A DNA stretch of 64,000 nt from JACTUA01 sp964551875 (GCA_964551875.1 CAZKEV010000007.1:5075-69074); one strand, 5' to 3'; numbered from the stretch's first letter, positions 18,449 to 27,088 are shown. The notes: generated by a model not told the origin, from the letters alone. A program made the numbers and translations.

Positions 18449-18945
18449 TCATGCGAGGAACGCTGCGATCACGCCCGCGAGGAAGATCCCGTCAAAGGGT
18501 CCCTGCGCCCCCGATGGAGACCATCGGAGCCCCCAGGTCCCGAATCCAGGATCGCAAGCCCTGCCGTCAGGAAGGATCCGGTCATTGAGACGGAACCAGC
18601 GAGGAAGTACAGGGAGATGAGGATCGGGATGAGGCCGCCCCCGACGTTGATGGCAAGGGTGGTCTTCCCGGCAGCGATGGGGATCCGGTAGAGGATCCGT
18701 ACAAAAGGGACATACTCCTCGCGGTATACCAGCCCCCGGCCCTCCAGGGTTCTAACGGGAATGGTCACGAAAGAACCGGCAAGGGTAGCGAGGAGAATGA
18801 GGAGGGCCTCCCTCCAGGAGAAGCCGAGGTTGAGAAAGGCGGCCCCGACGATCCCCAGGAAGACCAGGGGGAGGAGCAGGAGCACCAGCCCCCCGAATAT
18901 AAGGAGGGCGAGGAGGGTGAAGGGGTTGAAGATGTACCGGCCCAT
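18449..18945 (-). pseudogene. DUF1614 membrane protein gene, internally deleted and frameshifted
   Basis: The first 120 or so residues are a good DUF1614 N-terminus (MGRYIFNPFTLLALLIF..., several membrane helices, then LAINVGGGLIPILISLYFL). After SMTGSFLTAGLAI the frame runs into a non-family tail and stops at 18469. The family's C-terminal signature is still there in other frames: IRDLGAPMVSIGGAGT in one, then FDGIFLAGVIAAFLA and TGA at 18449 in the next, separated by one extra C in ACCCTTT. About 80-100 middle codons are missing compared with the family's usual length. The decay ends 19 bases from tRNA-Gln. The gene probably formed an operon with nop5-flpA. Confidence 0.75.
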
Positions 18946-18972
18946 CTGCGGGTAGTTGTACCGTTCACCTCC

Positions 18973-19569
18973 TTATCTCTTGCAGATGAAGGCGACATGG
19001 TCGCGGTGGTAGGGGAGGAGCCATGTCGAATCAAGGATGGTGTAATGGGGCCGGATCGCTTCCCCGACCCCGCCTTCCACATCCTCCGGCCTGGCCGCAG
19101 CGTCTATGGAACGCGTCTTGACAACGAGGACGAGATGCCCTCCCCGGGCGAGGAAGATCCCGTTCCTGATCGCGATATCGGCCTGGACGGGCGACGCCAC
19201 GTCCTGGAAGATGAGGTCCACCTCCTCGACGATGGGGGCATACCCCTCCGGGTGCGCGGCATCGGCCATGATGGGTACGATATTCTTCCTTCTCTCCGCG
19301 ACCTCGAGGAGGTCCTGCATCGGGCGGGGCGCCATCTCGACGGCGTAGACCACCTCGACGTAATCGGAGACATGGGAGACCGTGGTCCCGTGGGCCGCCC
19401 CAAGGTACAGGACCCGCATGGAGCCCGAGAGCTCGACCCCTTTCCCAAGATGAGAGAGAGCCGAGAGCTTGCTCCGGTAGGGATCCCAGACACGGTGGCC
19501 CGAGATCACCCGTTCCCCGTACACCCCGGCTTCCCCCGCCGAGACAAGGGTGTCCCCTATCCAGATCAT
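18973..19569 (-). CDS. flpA: Fibrillarin-like 2'-O-methyltransferase
   Basis: 198 residues. A SAM-binding Rossmann core shows VLYLGAAHGTTVSHVSD (residues about 53-69), the acidic VYAVEMAPRP strand and LIFQDVASPVQADI, all hallmarks of archaeal fibrillarin. It is the catalytic subunit of C/D-box sRNP complexes, methylating ribose 2'-OH in rRNA and tRNA under guide RNA direction. Its ATG overlaps the stop of nop5 (ATGA), the usual nop5-flpA pairing. The family is slightly longer (about 210-230), with the N-terminal strands shortened here. Confidence 0.95.
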   Translation of the reverse strand: MIWIGDTLVSAGEAGVYGERVISGHRVWDPYRSKLSALSHLGKGVELSGSMRVLYLGAAHGTTVSHVSDYVEVVYAVEMAPRPMQDLLEVAERRKNIVPIMADAAHPEGYAPIVEEVDLIFQDVASPVQADIAIRNGIFLARGGHLVLVVKTRSIDAAARPEDVEGGVGEAIRPHYTILDSTWLLPYHRDHVAFICKR

Positions 19570-20426
19570 CGTCGGCCCCTCGCCGATTCGATCATCCTGT
19601 CCGCCCCTTCGATGAAGCCCGGATCCAGGACTCCCCTGTAGTAATCTATCCGTGCCGCGATGGCGAGCCGGCCCGCGAGGACCCGCGCCACCTTCCCCCG
19701 TGCACCCCTCGGGGCATTGTGCACCCTCAGGTGCTGGTAGATGATCCCGTGTTTCGGCGGGGGTGTCCCCCGGGTGAGGTGCGAGAAGAGTGCGCCCCTG
19801 GCGCCGAGGACCTGGATGGAGGATGCCGGAAGCCGTGAAAGGCCGGTGAGGCCCCCGGCAAGGGTCATGATGCGGGCGGCGACGAGGCCGCCAACGAGCC
19901 TCGCGCAGTTCGGGAGGATGACGAAAGCGCGGTCCCCGATCTCCCTCGCTAAGCGTGTCCGGATCTCGCGGAGCCTCAGGATCCCGTCGAGCATCTCCTT
20001 CATGGAGCCCCCGGCATCCTCCTCTATCCTCGCGAGGACCTTCCGGGAGTCCCTGGGCCGGTACTTCCAGCCTTTCTCCGGGTGCAGGATCCGGTACCAG
20101 TCCGCGAGGCGTTCCGCGAGCTGGTTCACCGCCTGGTCCATCCCCTCGAGCGCCATGACCATCTGGATGAGTTCTGTATCCCTCCCCTGGAAGCTTTCGG
20201 TCATCCTGTCCCTTGCGAGGCGGAGGCAGATCTCCCTGAGTCTCTCAAGGTATTCGGCCCTGTCCTTCACCGCGCCGCACTCCCGGGCCATCCTCCAGTC
20301 GGGGGGGATGATATCCTCGGGGCTGGTGCTGATGGAGTTCAGCCGGTCCACAAGGGCATCCAGACCCCCTTCTGCCCTTGTGCAGCCCCCTTCCTCCACG
20401 TCACCGAACCAGTAGGAGTGCATCAT
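19566..20426 (-). CDS. nop5: aNop5, C/D-box RNP scaffold protein
   Basis: 286 residues. Central coiled-coil region around 60-140, then the Nop domain with the signature VLPNCARLVGGLVAARIMTL-like segment and the GARGALFSHLTRGTPPPKHG motif that contacts L7Ae and the k-turn RNA. It bridges L7Ae-guide RNA with FlpA. It is shorter than many Nop5 proteins (about 370-400), because the N-terminal fibrillarin-binding domain and basic tail are reduced. Two ATG codons stand at the start (20426 and 20423). Confidence 0.92.
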   Translation of the reverse strand: MMHSYWFGDVEEGGCTRAEGGLDALVDRLNSISTSPEDIIPPDWRMARECGAVKDRAEYLERLREICLRLARDRMTESFQGRDTELIQMVMALEGMDQAVNQLAERLADWYRILHPEKGWKYRPRDSRKVLARIEEDAGGSMKEMLDGILRLREIRTRLAREIGDRAFVILPNCARLVGGLVAARIMTLAGGLTGLSRLPASSIQVLGARGALFSHLTRGTPPPKHGIIYQHLRVHNAPRGARGKVARVLAGRLAIAARIDYYRGVLDPGFIEGADRMIESARGRR

Positions 20427-20489
20427 CCCGGAGATGGAGAGGATCTGCTCTTATATCTATGGCATCTGCCGCTTTCTGGGAGATCACCC

Positions 20490-21704
20490 TCACACCGCAA
20501 GAATCCCGAGGGAGAAGCAGATGACGGGAAGCATCACCGCGCCCATCGCGAAGAGGCGGGGGACGTTGACGAGAGGGGGTACAACCCCGACCGCCGTAGC
20601 CAGGCAGAGGATGAGGAGCCCGAAGGGACCGGAGAAGAGGAAGGCGAGGAGAGCGACGAGGCTCATCACCACGAGATTCAGCGTACGGATCCCGAGCCCC
20701 TGGAAGATACCCGCCGACCGCGAGAGCCGGATGGTGAGGAGGTACGCCGCGAAGCCGGCGATACACCCGGCAAGGAGGAGGGATCTCATGGGAGGGAGCT
20801 CCTGGGTGGCAAGGGCGACCATCACCCCGTTCCGGGTCCGGGCGAGGGCATAGAGGGCAGCAAGGCCGACGAAAGCGTTCACCGTATTCGCGGCACTGGC
20901 ACTGAGGATATACTGGCGTGGTTCCCGATCATAACCACCGGCCGAGGCGACAAGTGCATTGGCCGTCGCATTGGAGAGGCCCGGGAGCCACCCGACGATC
21001 GAACCGGCGACTGCACCGAGAAGGATCCGGGTGGCGATGCCTCTCCCCGGGATGCGGATCCCCTCGAACCGCTGGGCAGGGAAGGGCGCGCTTGACGCGA
21101 GGAGGAGGGTCGAGAAGCCGAAGAGCCCTGCGAGGAGGGGGAGGAGGACCGGGGTGCCTCCGAAGGGGTGCCACGCGAGAAAGGAGTAGCGGAAGGAGAA
21201 GAGCCCGAGGAGCCCTGAGACGAGAAAGACAGAGAGCGCCCAGGACGGTGCCTCGGCGGTAACGATGAGGAGGCCCGCGATACCGATGAGGAGGATCCCC
21301 ATCCCCCAATCCAGGTAGGGCTGGAGGGGAGGGAGGAGGAGGAAGCAGAGGATGGAGATGGGGATCCCCACGACCACGGCGAGGGCACTCCCGAGGGCCG
21401 CGATCCGCACCGCCTCCTCGCCGAGGCCTTCCAGGCAGAGGGCGTGGGCAGGGAGCACGGAGAGGGCCGTATCGGGATCGGGAATGCCCAGGTAGGTGCT
21501 CGGGATGCTATCGAGGAAGGTATGGGTGATGAGGGCTGCGAAGAGGGCCGAGGCAAGGCCATCAGGGCCGATGGCAGAGATGAGGAGCCCCTGGATGGAG
21601 AGGAGGATGGATGCCATGGTGTTGGAATGGACACCCGGGACAAGGCCGCTCACGGTGCCCATGCAGAATCCGATGACACATCCGATGAGGATCCCGGCGA
21701 CCAC
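20490..21704 (-). CDS. TctA/DUF112 family polytopic membrane protein
   Basis: About 404 residues with 10-12 hydrophobic helices and two similar halves. The start GMGTVSGLVPGVHSNT-like segment (CMGTVSGLVPGVHSNTM) and the internal WLPGLSNATANAL are the paired G.(I/L)PG motifs of tripartite tricarboxylate transporter large subunits (TctA). Archaeal members act alone, without TctB or TctC, and their substrate is unknown. Start: GTG 21704 lies 25-28 bases from a TATA element at 21727-21739, so a leaderless mRNA is likely. Reading further upstream would run through that promoter and into hemD on the other strand. Confidence 0.75.
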   Translation of the reverse strand: MVAGILIGCVIGFCMGTVSGLVPGVHSNTMASILLSIQGLLISAIGPDGLASALFAALITHTFLDSIPSTYLGIPDPDTALSVLPAHALCLEGLGEEAVRIAALGSALAVVVGIPISILCFLLLPPLQPYLDWGMGILLIGIAGLLIVTAEAPSWALSVFLVSGLLGLFSFRYSFLAWHPFGGTPVLLPLLAGLFGFSTLLLASSAPFPAQRFEGIRIPGRGIATRILLGAVAGSIVGWLPGLSNATANALVASAGGYDREPRQYILSASAANTVNAFVGLAALYALARTRNGVMVALATQELPPMRSLLLAGCIAGFAAYLLTIRLSRSAGIFQGLGIRTLNLVVMSLVALLAFLFSGPFGLLILCLATAVGVVPPLVNVPRLFAMGAVMLPVICFSLGILAV

Positions 21705-21726
21705 GTACAACAGAGTGCAGGCAAAA

Positions 21727-21739
21727 GGGTATAAAACCC
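21727..21739. promoter_or_regulatory. Shared bidirectional TATA element
   Basis: GGGTATAAAACCC is nearly palindromic and gives a TATA box on both strands. On the minus strand it predicts initiation at the GTG of the TctA-like gene; on the plus strand near 21759, 25 bases before the hemD ATG at 21784. Confidence 0.5.
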
Positions 21740-21783
21740 GCAGAATGGATACGGTGATATCAGGAGAGGTCAAAAGCTTCACG

Positions 21784-22479
21784 ATGCGCATCGCGGTCAC
21801 GAGGATTGCCGAGAAAGGGGCGCGGGACGCTCTCACCTGCCGGCGGTACGGGCACGAGTGCTATACCGTCTCCCCGCTCAGGGCCGAGATCTACCCCGAC
21901 CACGTCCGTTCCTTCGTCGATGCAGCGAACCGCGGGGATCTCGACTGCATCTTCTTTGCGAGCGCCGTCCCTGCCGAGGTGATGGGGCCGCTCCTCGTCT
22001 CGCCCCCGCGGGTCATCGCCATCGGCCCCCAGACCGCCCGTACCGTTGGGAAGTTTGGGATCCGGTGCGAGACGCTCCCGGCCTACTACTCGCGGGACCT
22101 TGTCCCGTACCTCGGGGACTGGATCCGGGGGAGGAGGATCGGGATACCCAGAGCTGATGTCCCGAACCCCGCGCTCCTCTCTGCGATCGAGAACGCTGGC
22201 GGCATCCCCGTCGAGGTGCGCTGCTATGGGCTTGTCCCGACAGGTACCCCCCTTGCAACCGACGGGGCAGATGCCCTCCTCTTCACCAGTGGATCCTCCT
22301 TCTCCCGAGCCGTGTGGCACCCCCGTCCCGACCTCCTCCTCGTCGCCATCGGGGAGATAACGGCCGGGGTCATGAAGGAAGGCGGCGCCACCCCTGCTGT
22401 CGTGGGAGACGGTTCCCTCGAGGGGACGCTCAAAGCCCTGAACCTCTTCCTCGGGAAAGAAGGCAGGCGAGGCGAATGA
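21784..22479 (+). CDS. hemD: Uroporphyrinogen-III synthase
   Basis: 231 residues. Two Rossmann-like halves; recognisable HemD features are MRIAVTRIAEKG at the start, FFASAVPAEVM, VIAIGPQTARTVGKFG and LLFTSGSSF. It cyclises hydroxymethylbilane with inversion of ring D, on the route to cobalamin, F430 and other tetrapyrroles that a methanogen needs in quantity. The family has low sequence conservation, so the call rests on these motifs and size. The stop overlaps the truB start (ATGA). A GGAG-type site stands at 21762. Confidence 0.85.
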   Translation: MRIAVTRIAEKGARDALTCRRYGHECYTVSPLRAEIYPDHVRSFVDAANRGDLDCIFFASAVPAEVMGPLLVSPPRVIAIGPQTARTVGKFGIRCETLPAYYSRDLVPYLGDWIRGRRIGIPRADVPNPALLSAIENAGGIPVEVRCYGLVPTGTPLATDGADALLFTSGSSFSRAVWHPRPDLLLVAIGEITAGVMKEGGATPAVVGDGSLEGTLKALNLFLGKEGRRGE

Positions 22480-23387
22480 GTACAGAGAATTCTCCCTGTT
22501 CCGGCATCGTGGTGATCGACAAGCCCCGGGGACCCTCCAGCCACCAGGTGACGGCCTGGGCAGGGAAGATCCTCGACGTCACTGTCGGGCACGCGGGGAC
22601 CCTGGACCCCGCGGTCTCAGGAGTTCTCGTCGTGATGCTGGGGTCCGCGGTGAGGCTTGCGCCGTACCTCCAGAGGGGCGAGAAGGAGTACGTCTGCATC
22701 TGGAGGCTCCATGGCGATCTCCCGATGGCGCGGATCGAGAGGGTGGCGAAGGAGTTCGAGGGACGCATCTACCAGCGGCCGCCACGAAAGTCCGCGGTAA
22801 AGAGAGCACTCCGGATCAGGACCGTGAACAGGCTCGAGATCCTTGAGGTAGAGGGGAGATCGGTCCTCCTCCGTGTGGCATGCGATGCAGGGACATACAT
22901 CCGTTCCCTCTGCCACCACATGGGGCTCGCTGCGGGCCCCGGGGGGTCCATGCGCGAACTCCGGAGGACAAGGTCCGGATCCTTCACCGAGGCCGACGCC
23001 CATCCCCTCCAGGAGCTGGAGGACGCTGCATATGCGGCACGGGAGGGGAATCCCACCCCGCTCCAGGAGATAATCCTCCCCATGGAGAGAGGAGTGGCGG
23101 ACCTGCCCCGCATCACTATCCGCGATACCGCGGTGGATGCCCTCTGCCACGGGGCATCCCTCGCCGGGGTTGGGGTGATGACTGCAGAGGGTACCTTTGG
23201 AACAGGGGATCCCTTGGGGGTCTTTACTCAGAAGGGCGAGCTTGTGGCCATCGCTGAAGCCCGCGTGGGCAGGGATGCCCTCCTCCCGGGTTCAACCGGC
23301 CTCGTGGCCGCTCCCCGTGCGGTGTTCATGGACCCTGCTACCTACCCGCGAGGATGGAAGAAGCGAAAGAAGGAATCGACGGGGTGA
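22476..23387 (+). CDS. truB: tRNA/rRNA pseudouridine synthase Cbf5/TruB
   Basis: 303 residues from ATG 22476, which overlaps the hemD stop as ATGA. The catalytic Asp lies in the HAGTLDPAVSGVLVV segment (motif II of the TruB family). QRPPRKSAVKR, AGTYIRSLCHHMG and a C-terminal PUA domain (about 215-300: LPRITIRDTAVDALCHGA...) complete the archaeal Cbf5 layout. It is the catalytic subunit of H/ACA RNPs and also makes tRNA Psi55. The basic tail GWKKRKKEST is normal for this family. Confidence 0.95.
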   Translation: MSTENSPCSGIVVIDKPRGPSSHQVTAWAGKILDVTVGHAGTLDPAVSGVLVVMLGSAVRLAPYLQRGEKEYVCIWRLHGDLPMARIERVAKEFEGRIYQRPPRKSAVKRALRIRTVNRLEILEVEGRSVLLRVACDAGTYIRSLCHHMGLAAGPGGSMRELRRTRSGSFTEADAHPLQELEDAAYAAREGNPTPLQEIILPMERGVADLPRITIRDTAVDALCHGASLAGVGVMTAEGTFGTGDPLGVFTQKGELVAIAEARVGRDALLPGSTGLVAAPRAVFMDPATYPRGWKKRKKESTG

Positions 23388-23430
23388 TTCGAAGGATTAG
23401 GGATAACAGGATTATCGACGTAATCTGAAT

Positions 23431-23709
23431 GCTCCCGGGGGCCGCCTCCGGCTCGCTCCCGCCGCTCCGGCACCCCCCAATTGCGATAGCCCTGTCAAGG
23501 ACCGCAGGATCGGAAGATCCCGGAAGCGGGGGGGCTGCCCGTGCGGCGGGGGGCGGGTGAGCCCCCCGAGAGCACTCCCTGAAAGGAAGAAACAGATGCC
23601 CATTAGATGGCTCTTCATTCAATCCTCCAATTCAATGGGCGGACGCTCTCGGGGGCTTCGCCCCCGCCGCTTCGGCACCCCCTGAATTGCGATAGCCCTC
23701 TGATAGAGG
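23431..23709. repeat. Mosaic of three GC-rich palindromic repeat units
   Basis: The 410 bases between truB and tRNA-Ser contain no gene. Two forward units (23431-23500 and 23645-23709) share CGCCGCT(C/T)CGGCACCCCC and then AATTGCGATAGCCCT. A third unit (23528-23574) is the same GC-rich core in reverse orientation (its complement begins GCTCTCGGGGGGCTC). The units are internally palindromic (GGGGGCTTCGCCCCC). The arrangement resembles the interspersed palindromic elements found between genes in bacteria. Confidence 0.6.
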
Positions 23710-23798
23710 CTCCTCAATTCTGTGAGGATCCTCCACCCGGAGAGGATGGTTTAAAATGATCCCCGTCCTATGCTTTCGCGCAATCTCTCACAATCTTT

Positions 23799-23883
23799 GC
23801 TGAGGTAGTCTAGCGGTAAGGCGCAAGCCTGGAGAGCTTGTGGGGCGTCCTGCCCCTCGGGGGTTCAATTCCCCTCCTCAGCG
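23799..23883 (+). tRNA. tRNA-Ser(GGA)
   Basis: Class II tRNA. Acceptor GCTGAGG pairs with CCTCAGC, with G as discriminator. Anticodon stem CAAGC/GCTTG with loop CTGGAGA and anticodon GGA (23831-23833). A long variable arm (GGGGCGTCCTGCCCC) and T arm GGGG-TTCAATT-CCCC follow. A TATA-like GGTTTAAAATG at 23748-23758 precedes it. Its last 19 bases also encode the end of the methyltransferase gene on the other strand. Confidence 0.93.
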
Positions 23884-24635
23884 CTCCCCCATTCTGTCCT
23901 GTCCAGGCGTTCCCTGGCAAGTTTGAAGTACTCCTCCACGATCTCGAACCCCAGGTAGTGCCTCCCCATCTCCCTGCTGGCCACGGCCACCGTACCCGAA
24001 CCGATGAAGGGATCGAGGACGATGTCGCCGGGATTCGACGAGAACCTGAGGATCTTTTTGACGAGTTCCAGGGGGAGCTTGGTGGGGGTCTTCAGCCTCC
24101 CTGTCCAGTACTCCCGGTTCACCACCCAGACGTCCTCGGGGTAGTGCTCTACCTTGTTGAAGGAATACTTCTTCGGGTCCTTGACGGCGAAGAGGATATG
24201 GTAGTGGCTGGTCACGTACTTCTTCCTCGTAAAGACCCCGAACTGGTATTTCCAGATCAGGTGGTTGATGACCGAGAAACCCGTCTCGTCCAGTGCCTGG
24301 AGGACGTCCTTCAGCCGTGTCCAGCCCGAGAAGACGTAGAGGCTTCCCGTCGGGGACAGGACCCTGTGGGCCTGTGCCAGCCAGGAGTTGGTGAACTCCG
24401 GGTAATCCTCGGGGTTCACCTCACGGTAACCCTTGAGAACCCGGGAACCGGTACGGTGGTAGTTGTTCCTCGCAGCCCGGAAATCGATGGCAAAGGGGGG
24501 ATCGGTGATGACGAGGTCCACTGCCCCGTCGGGGAGCTCCTCCAGGAGGGAGAGGGAATCCCCAAGGTAGAGCTGATCCAGCGGGAAGCGCCCAATCCTT
24601 TCGGGGGGAGGGACGGGCGGAATATTCAACGGCAT
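23865..24635 (-). CDS. Beta-class DNA methyltransferase (orphan, N6-adenine or N4-cytosine)
   Basis: 256 residues. Motif IV TDPPF (44-48) comes first and motif I DPFIGSGT (208-215) near the end, the beta-class order, with the target-recognition region between (about 90-190, WKYQFGVFTRKKYVTSHYH). DPPF favours N6-adenine. No endonuclease gene is adjacent. The start overlaps the end of iorB by 10 bases, so it is the third cistron of the iorA-iorB operon. The stop lies inside tRNA-Ser, which supplies its last six codons antisense, suggesting that it arrived by insertion next to the tRNA. Confidence 0.88.
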   Translation of the reverse strand: MPLNIPPVPPPERIGRFPLDQLYLGDSLSLLEELPDGAVDLVITDPPFAIDFRAARNNYHRTGSRVLKGYREVNPEDYPEFTNSWLAQAHRVLSPTGSLYVFSGWTRLKDVLQALDETGFSVINHLIWKYQFGVFTRKKYVTSHYHILFAVKDPKKYSFNKVEHYPEDVWVVNREYWTGRLKTPTKLPLELVKKILRFSSNPGDIVLDPFIGSGTVAVASREMGRHYLGFEIVEEYFKLARERLDRTEWGSAEEGN

Positions 24636-25213
24636 CCCCCTGCGGCCTCCCTCCCCAGCCGGAAGGCACGCAGGTTCATCTCGATGGTCTTCTCCGGGAC
24701 CAATCGGCGGATTGCCTCTTCGAGGGACTCCACCGCGAGAGGGATCTGCAGGGACCCCGCCCCCACCATGACCATGTTCTGGGTGAGGGGGCTCCCGGCC
24801 TCGAGGGCTTTCTTATCGGCGTCAAGGATGCAGGGATCGAGATCGGCAAGCTGGCCGAGGGTCCCCTCGATGGTGGGGGTGTCGAGCTTCTGCATGAACA
24901 CCGACGTGGGGACCTGGATGAGGCGGTTGGCGACAAGGGTCCCGCCTGGCTTCAGGTAGTGCCGGTACCGCAGCGCCTCCAGGAGCTCGAACGCCATGAG
25001 GAGGTCTGCCTGCCCTGGTGAGATGAGAGGCCCGTAATGCCCATCGATCCGCACGTGGCACTCCACCGATCCCCCGCGCTGGGCCATTCCATGGGTCTCG
25101 GCCGCCTTGACCTCCCTCTCCTCGATGATGCACGCCTCGCCGATGACATTGGAGGCGAGGATCACCCCCTGCCCCCCCACACCGACAATGAGGAGGTCGA
25201 AGGATCCGGTCAT
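24626..25213 (-). CDS. iorB: Indolepyruvate:ferredoxin oxidoreductase, beta subunit
   Basis: 195 residues of the gamma-type domain of 2-oxoacid oxidoreductases: LLIVGVGGQGVILASNVIGEA, then AETHGMAQRGGSVECHVRIG-like sequence (HGMAQRGGSV) that packs on the TPP subunit. With IorA it oxidatively decarboxylates indolepyruvate and other aryl pyruvates to acyl-CoA, reducing ferredoxin, in aromatic amino acid catabolism or, run backwards, synthesis. It overlaps iorA by 4 bases and the methyltransferase by 10. Confidence 0.93.
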   Translation of the reverse strand: MTGSFDLLIVGVGGQGVILASNVIGEACIIEEREVKAAETHGMAQRGGSVECHVRIDGHYGPLISPGQADLLMAFELLEALRYRHYLKPGGTLVANRLIQVPTSVFMQKLDTPTIEGTLGQLADLDPCILDADKKALEAGSPLTQNMVMVGAGSLQIPLAVESLEEAIRRLVPEKTIEMNLRAFRLGREAAGGCR

Positions 25214-26979
25214 GATTTCCCCTCCGGGCCGATGGCCCCTGAAGGGCAGATCTGGGCGCAGACCCCGCAGCCGCTGCAGAGCTCGTTGATGGCTGCCCTC
25301 TCGTCAATCATCTCGATCGCGGGGCAGCCGAAACGGATGCAGGTCCCGCAGACGGTGCAGGCATCCCGGTCCACTGCATAGGAACCGCGCTTCACCCCCG
25401 CCCTGCGCGCGGTGATGACGCAGGGCTGCTTGGCGATGACCACCCTTACCCCTTTCTGCGCCTTCGCCTGCTTCATCACCTCGATGGTGGACGGCAGGTC
25501 ATAGGGCGAGACCGTCTCCACGAAGGAGACCCCGCAGGCACGGCAGATCGCCTCCAGCGAGATCGGTGCCTTCGCTTCCCCGGCAGCCGTCATGCCGGAG
25601 ACCGGGTTCGGCTGGTGGCCGGTCATGGCAGTGGTCCGGTTGTCCAGGATCACCATGGCCATCTCCGCCCCGTTATACACGGCGTTGAGGAGCCCGGGGA
25701 TCCCGGAGTGGAGGAAGGTGGAGTCCCCGATGGTGCAGACGATGTCCCGCGGGTCCCCGGCATGGGAGATCCCGCTGCTCAGCGAGGGGGAGGATCCCAT
25801 GCAGATGGTGGTGTCAACCATACCGAGCTGGAGCCCGAGGGTATAGCACCCGATGTCGCTCGGGTAGACCGCGTCCTTCCAGACCTTTTTTATGGCAAAG
25901 AAGGTCGGCCGGTGCATGCACCCGGCGCACATGATGGGTGGCCGCATCGGGACGTTCTGGGCCGGAACGGGAGGACTACCTGACGGCTTCGGGATGTACC
26001 CCGTTGCTGCGAGGATGGCGGAGACCGAGGCGAGGGAGAGTTCCCCCTCGGAGGGGACTGCACCGTCGAGCTTCCCGGAGACCGGTATATCTCCCGATAC
26101 CTGGCGCACGAGCTCCTCGATGATGGGCTCCCCCTCTTCCACAACAAGGATCTTCCTGTGCCCGGAGACGAAGGCGCGGAGTGCCTCCCAATCTACCGGG
26201 TATGCACCGATCCGCCCGAGCGAGACCCCGTCCGGCAGGATCTCATCCACGTAGGTCGCTCCGATCCCTCCTGTGATGACGGCTTTCTTTCCGTTCCTGG
26301 TAAACCGGTTATAGTTCCTGTCAGCGAGGGCACGCGTCACCCGCGGCTGCTTCTCGTTGAGGGCCTTGTGGAGGGGGCGGGCGTGGCCAGGGATGAGCAC
26401 AAACCTCTTCGGGTCCCTGGGGAACTCACCCTTCCGGGATCCGGTGCCTGCCTTCCCGAGGGTCACATCGCTCCGGGAGTGGCAGATCCGTGTCGTGGGC
26501 CGGAAGATGACAGGGAGTCCGAGCTCCTCCGAGAGGGCGAAGGCATCGATGACCATGTCGTGGGCCTCCTGGACGGTGGCCGGGTCCAGGCAGGGGAGGT
26601 GGGCGAACCGGGCATAGAACCGGGTGTCCTGCTCGTTCTGGGAGCTGTGGGCAAAGGGATCGTCGGCGCACATGATAACGAACCCGCCATTTACGCCGGT
26701 GTAGGCGCTTGTCATCAGGGGATCGGCTGCAACGTTCAGGCCCACGTGCTTCATGGTCACGAGGGCACGGAGGCCGCACCAGGCTGCTGCAAGGGCGTTC
26801 TCGAAGGCAACCTTCTCGTTCACCGACCACTCGACGTAGAGGGGCCGCTCCTCCTGTACACGGAGGATATCGATCACCTCCGAGGAGGGGGTGCCGGGGT
26901 AGCCGCTCACAAAGTCCGCCGATGCCTCGATGGCCGCATGGGCGATGGCTTCATTGCCCAGGAGATAGCGCTTTGTCAT
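25210..26979 (-). CDS. iorA: Indolepyruvate:ferredoxin oxidoreductase, alpha subunit
   Basis: 589 residues from ATG 26979 (MTKRYLLGNEAIAHA, the family N-terminus); an ATG at 27039 would add 20 atypical residues and lies too close to the TATA-like TTTTTATAGG at about 27043-27051. Pyrimidine-binding domain with GYPGTPSSEV, then the TPP-binding domain with SDIGCYTLG and GDSTFLHSGIPGL, then a C-terminal 2[4Fe-4S] domain (CTVCGTCIRFGCPA and CSGCGVCAQICP). The fused ferredoxin domain distinguishes IorA from separated KorD-type systems. The divergent neighbour is tRNA-Ile. Confidence 0.94.
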   Translation of the reverse strand: MTKRYLLGNEAIAHAAIEASADFVSGYPGTPSSEVIDILRVQEERPLYVEWSVNEKVAFENALAAAWCGLRALVTMKHVGLNVAADPLMTSAYTGVNGGFVIMCADDPFAHSSQNEQDTRFYARFAHLPCLDPATVQEAHDMVIDAFALSEELGLPVIFRPTTRICHSRSDVTLGKAGTGSRKGEFPRDPKRFVLIPGHARPLHKALNEKQPRVTRALADRNYNRFTRNGKKAVITGGIGATYVDEILPDGVSLGRIGAYPVDWEALRAFVSGHRKILVVEEGEPIIEELVRQVSGDIPVSGKLDGAVPSEGELSLASVSAILAATGYIPKPSGSPPVPAQNVPMRPPIMCAGCMHRPTFFAIKKVWKDAVYPSDIGCYTLGLQLGMVDTTICMGSSPSLSSGISHAGDPRDIVCTIGDSTFLHSGIPGLLNAVYNGAEMAMVILDNRTTAMTGHQPNPVSGMTAAGEAKAPISLEAICRACGVSFVETVSPYDLPSTIEVMKQAKAQKGVRVVIAKQPCVITARRAGVKRGSYAVDRDACTVCGTCIRFGCPAIEMIDERAAINELCSGCGVCAQICPSGAIGPEGKS

Positions 26980-27088
26980 GGAGAGAATCACCGGTTGCCC
27001 CGCTCCACGGGAGGCTCGTACTTCTGATTCTTCATTCATAACCTATAAAAACCCGGGTGCTTTAGAGTATAGGGTATCATCTTCTTCC

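Noticed and set aside
23388..23798. CRISPR array
   Set aside because: The repeats are GC-rich palindromes of unequal spacing and mixed orientation; there are no uniform spacers and no cas genes. No CRISPR array was seen anywhere in the window.
23865..25213. Restriction-modification system
   Set aside because: Only the methyltransferase is present; its neighbours are iorB and tRNA-Ser, with no endonuclease frame, so it is called an orphan.
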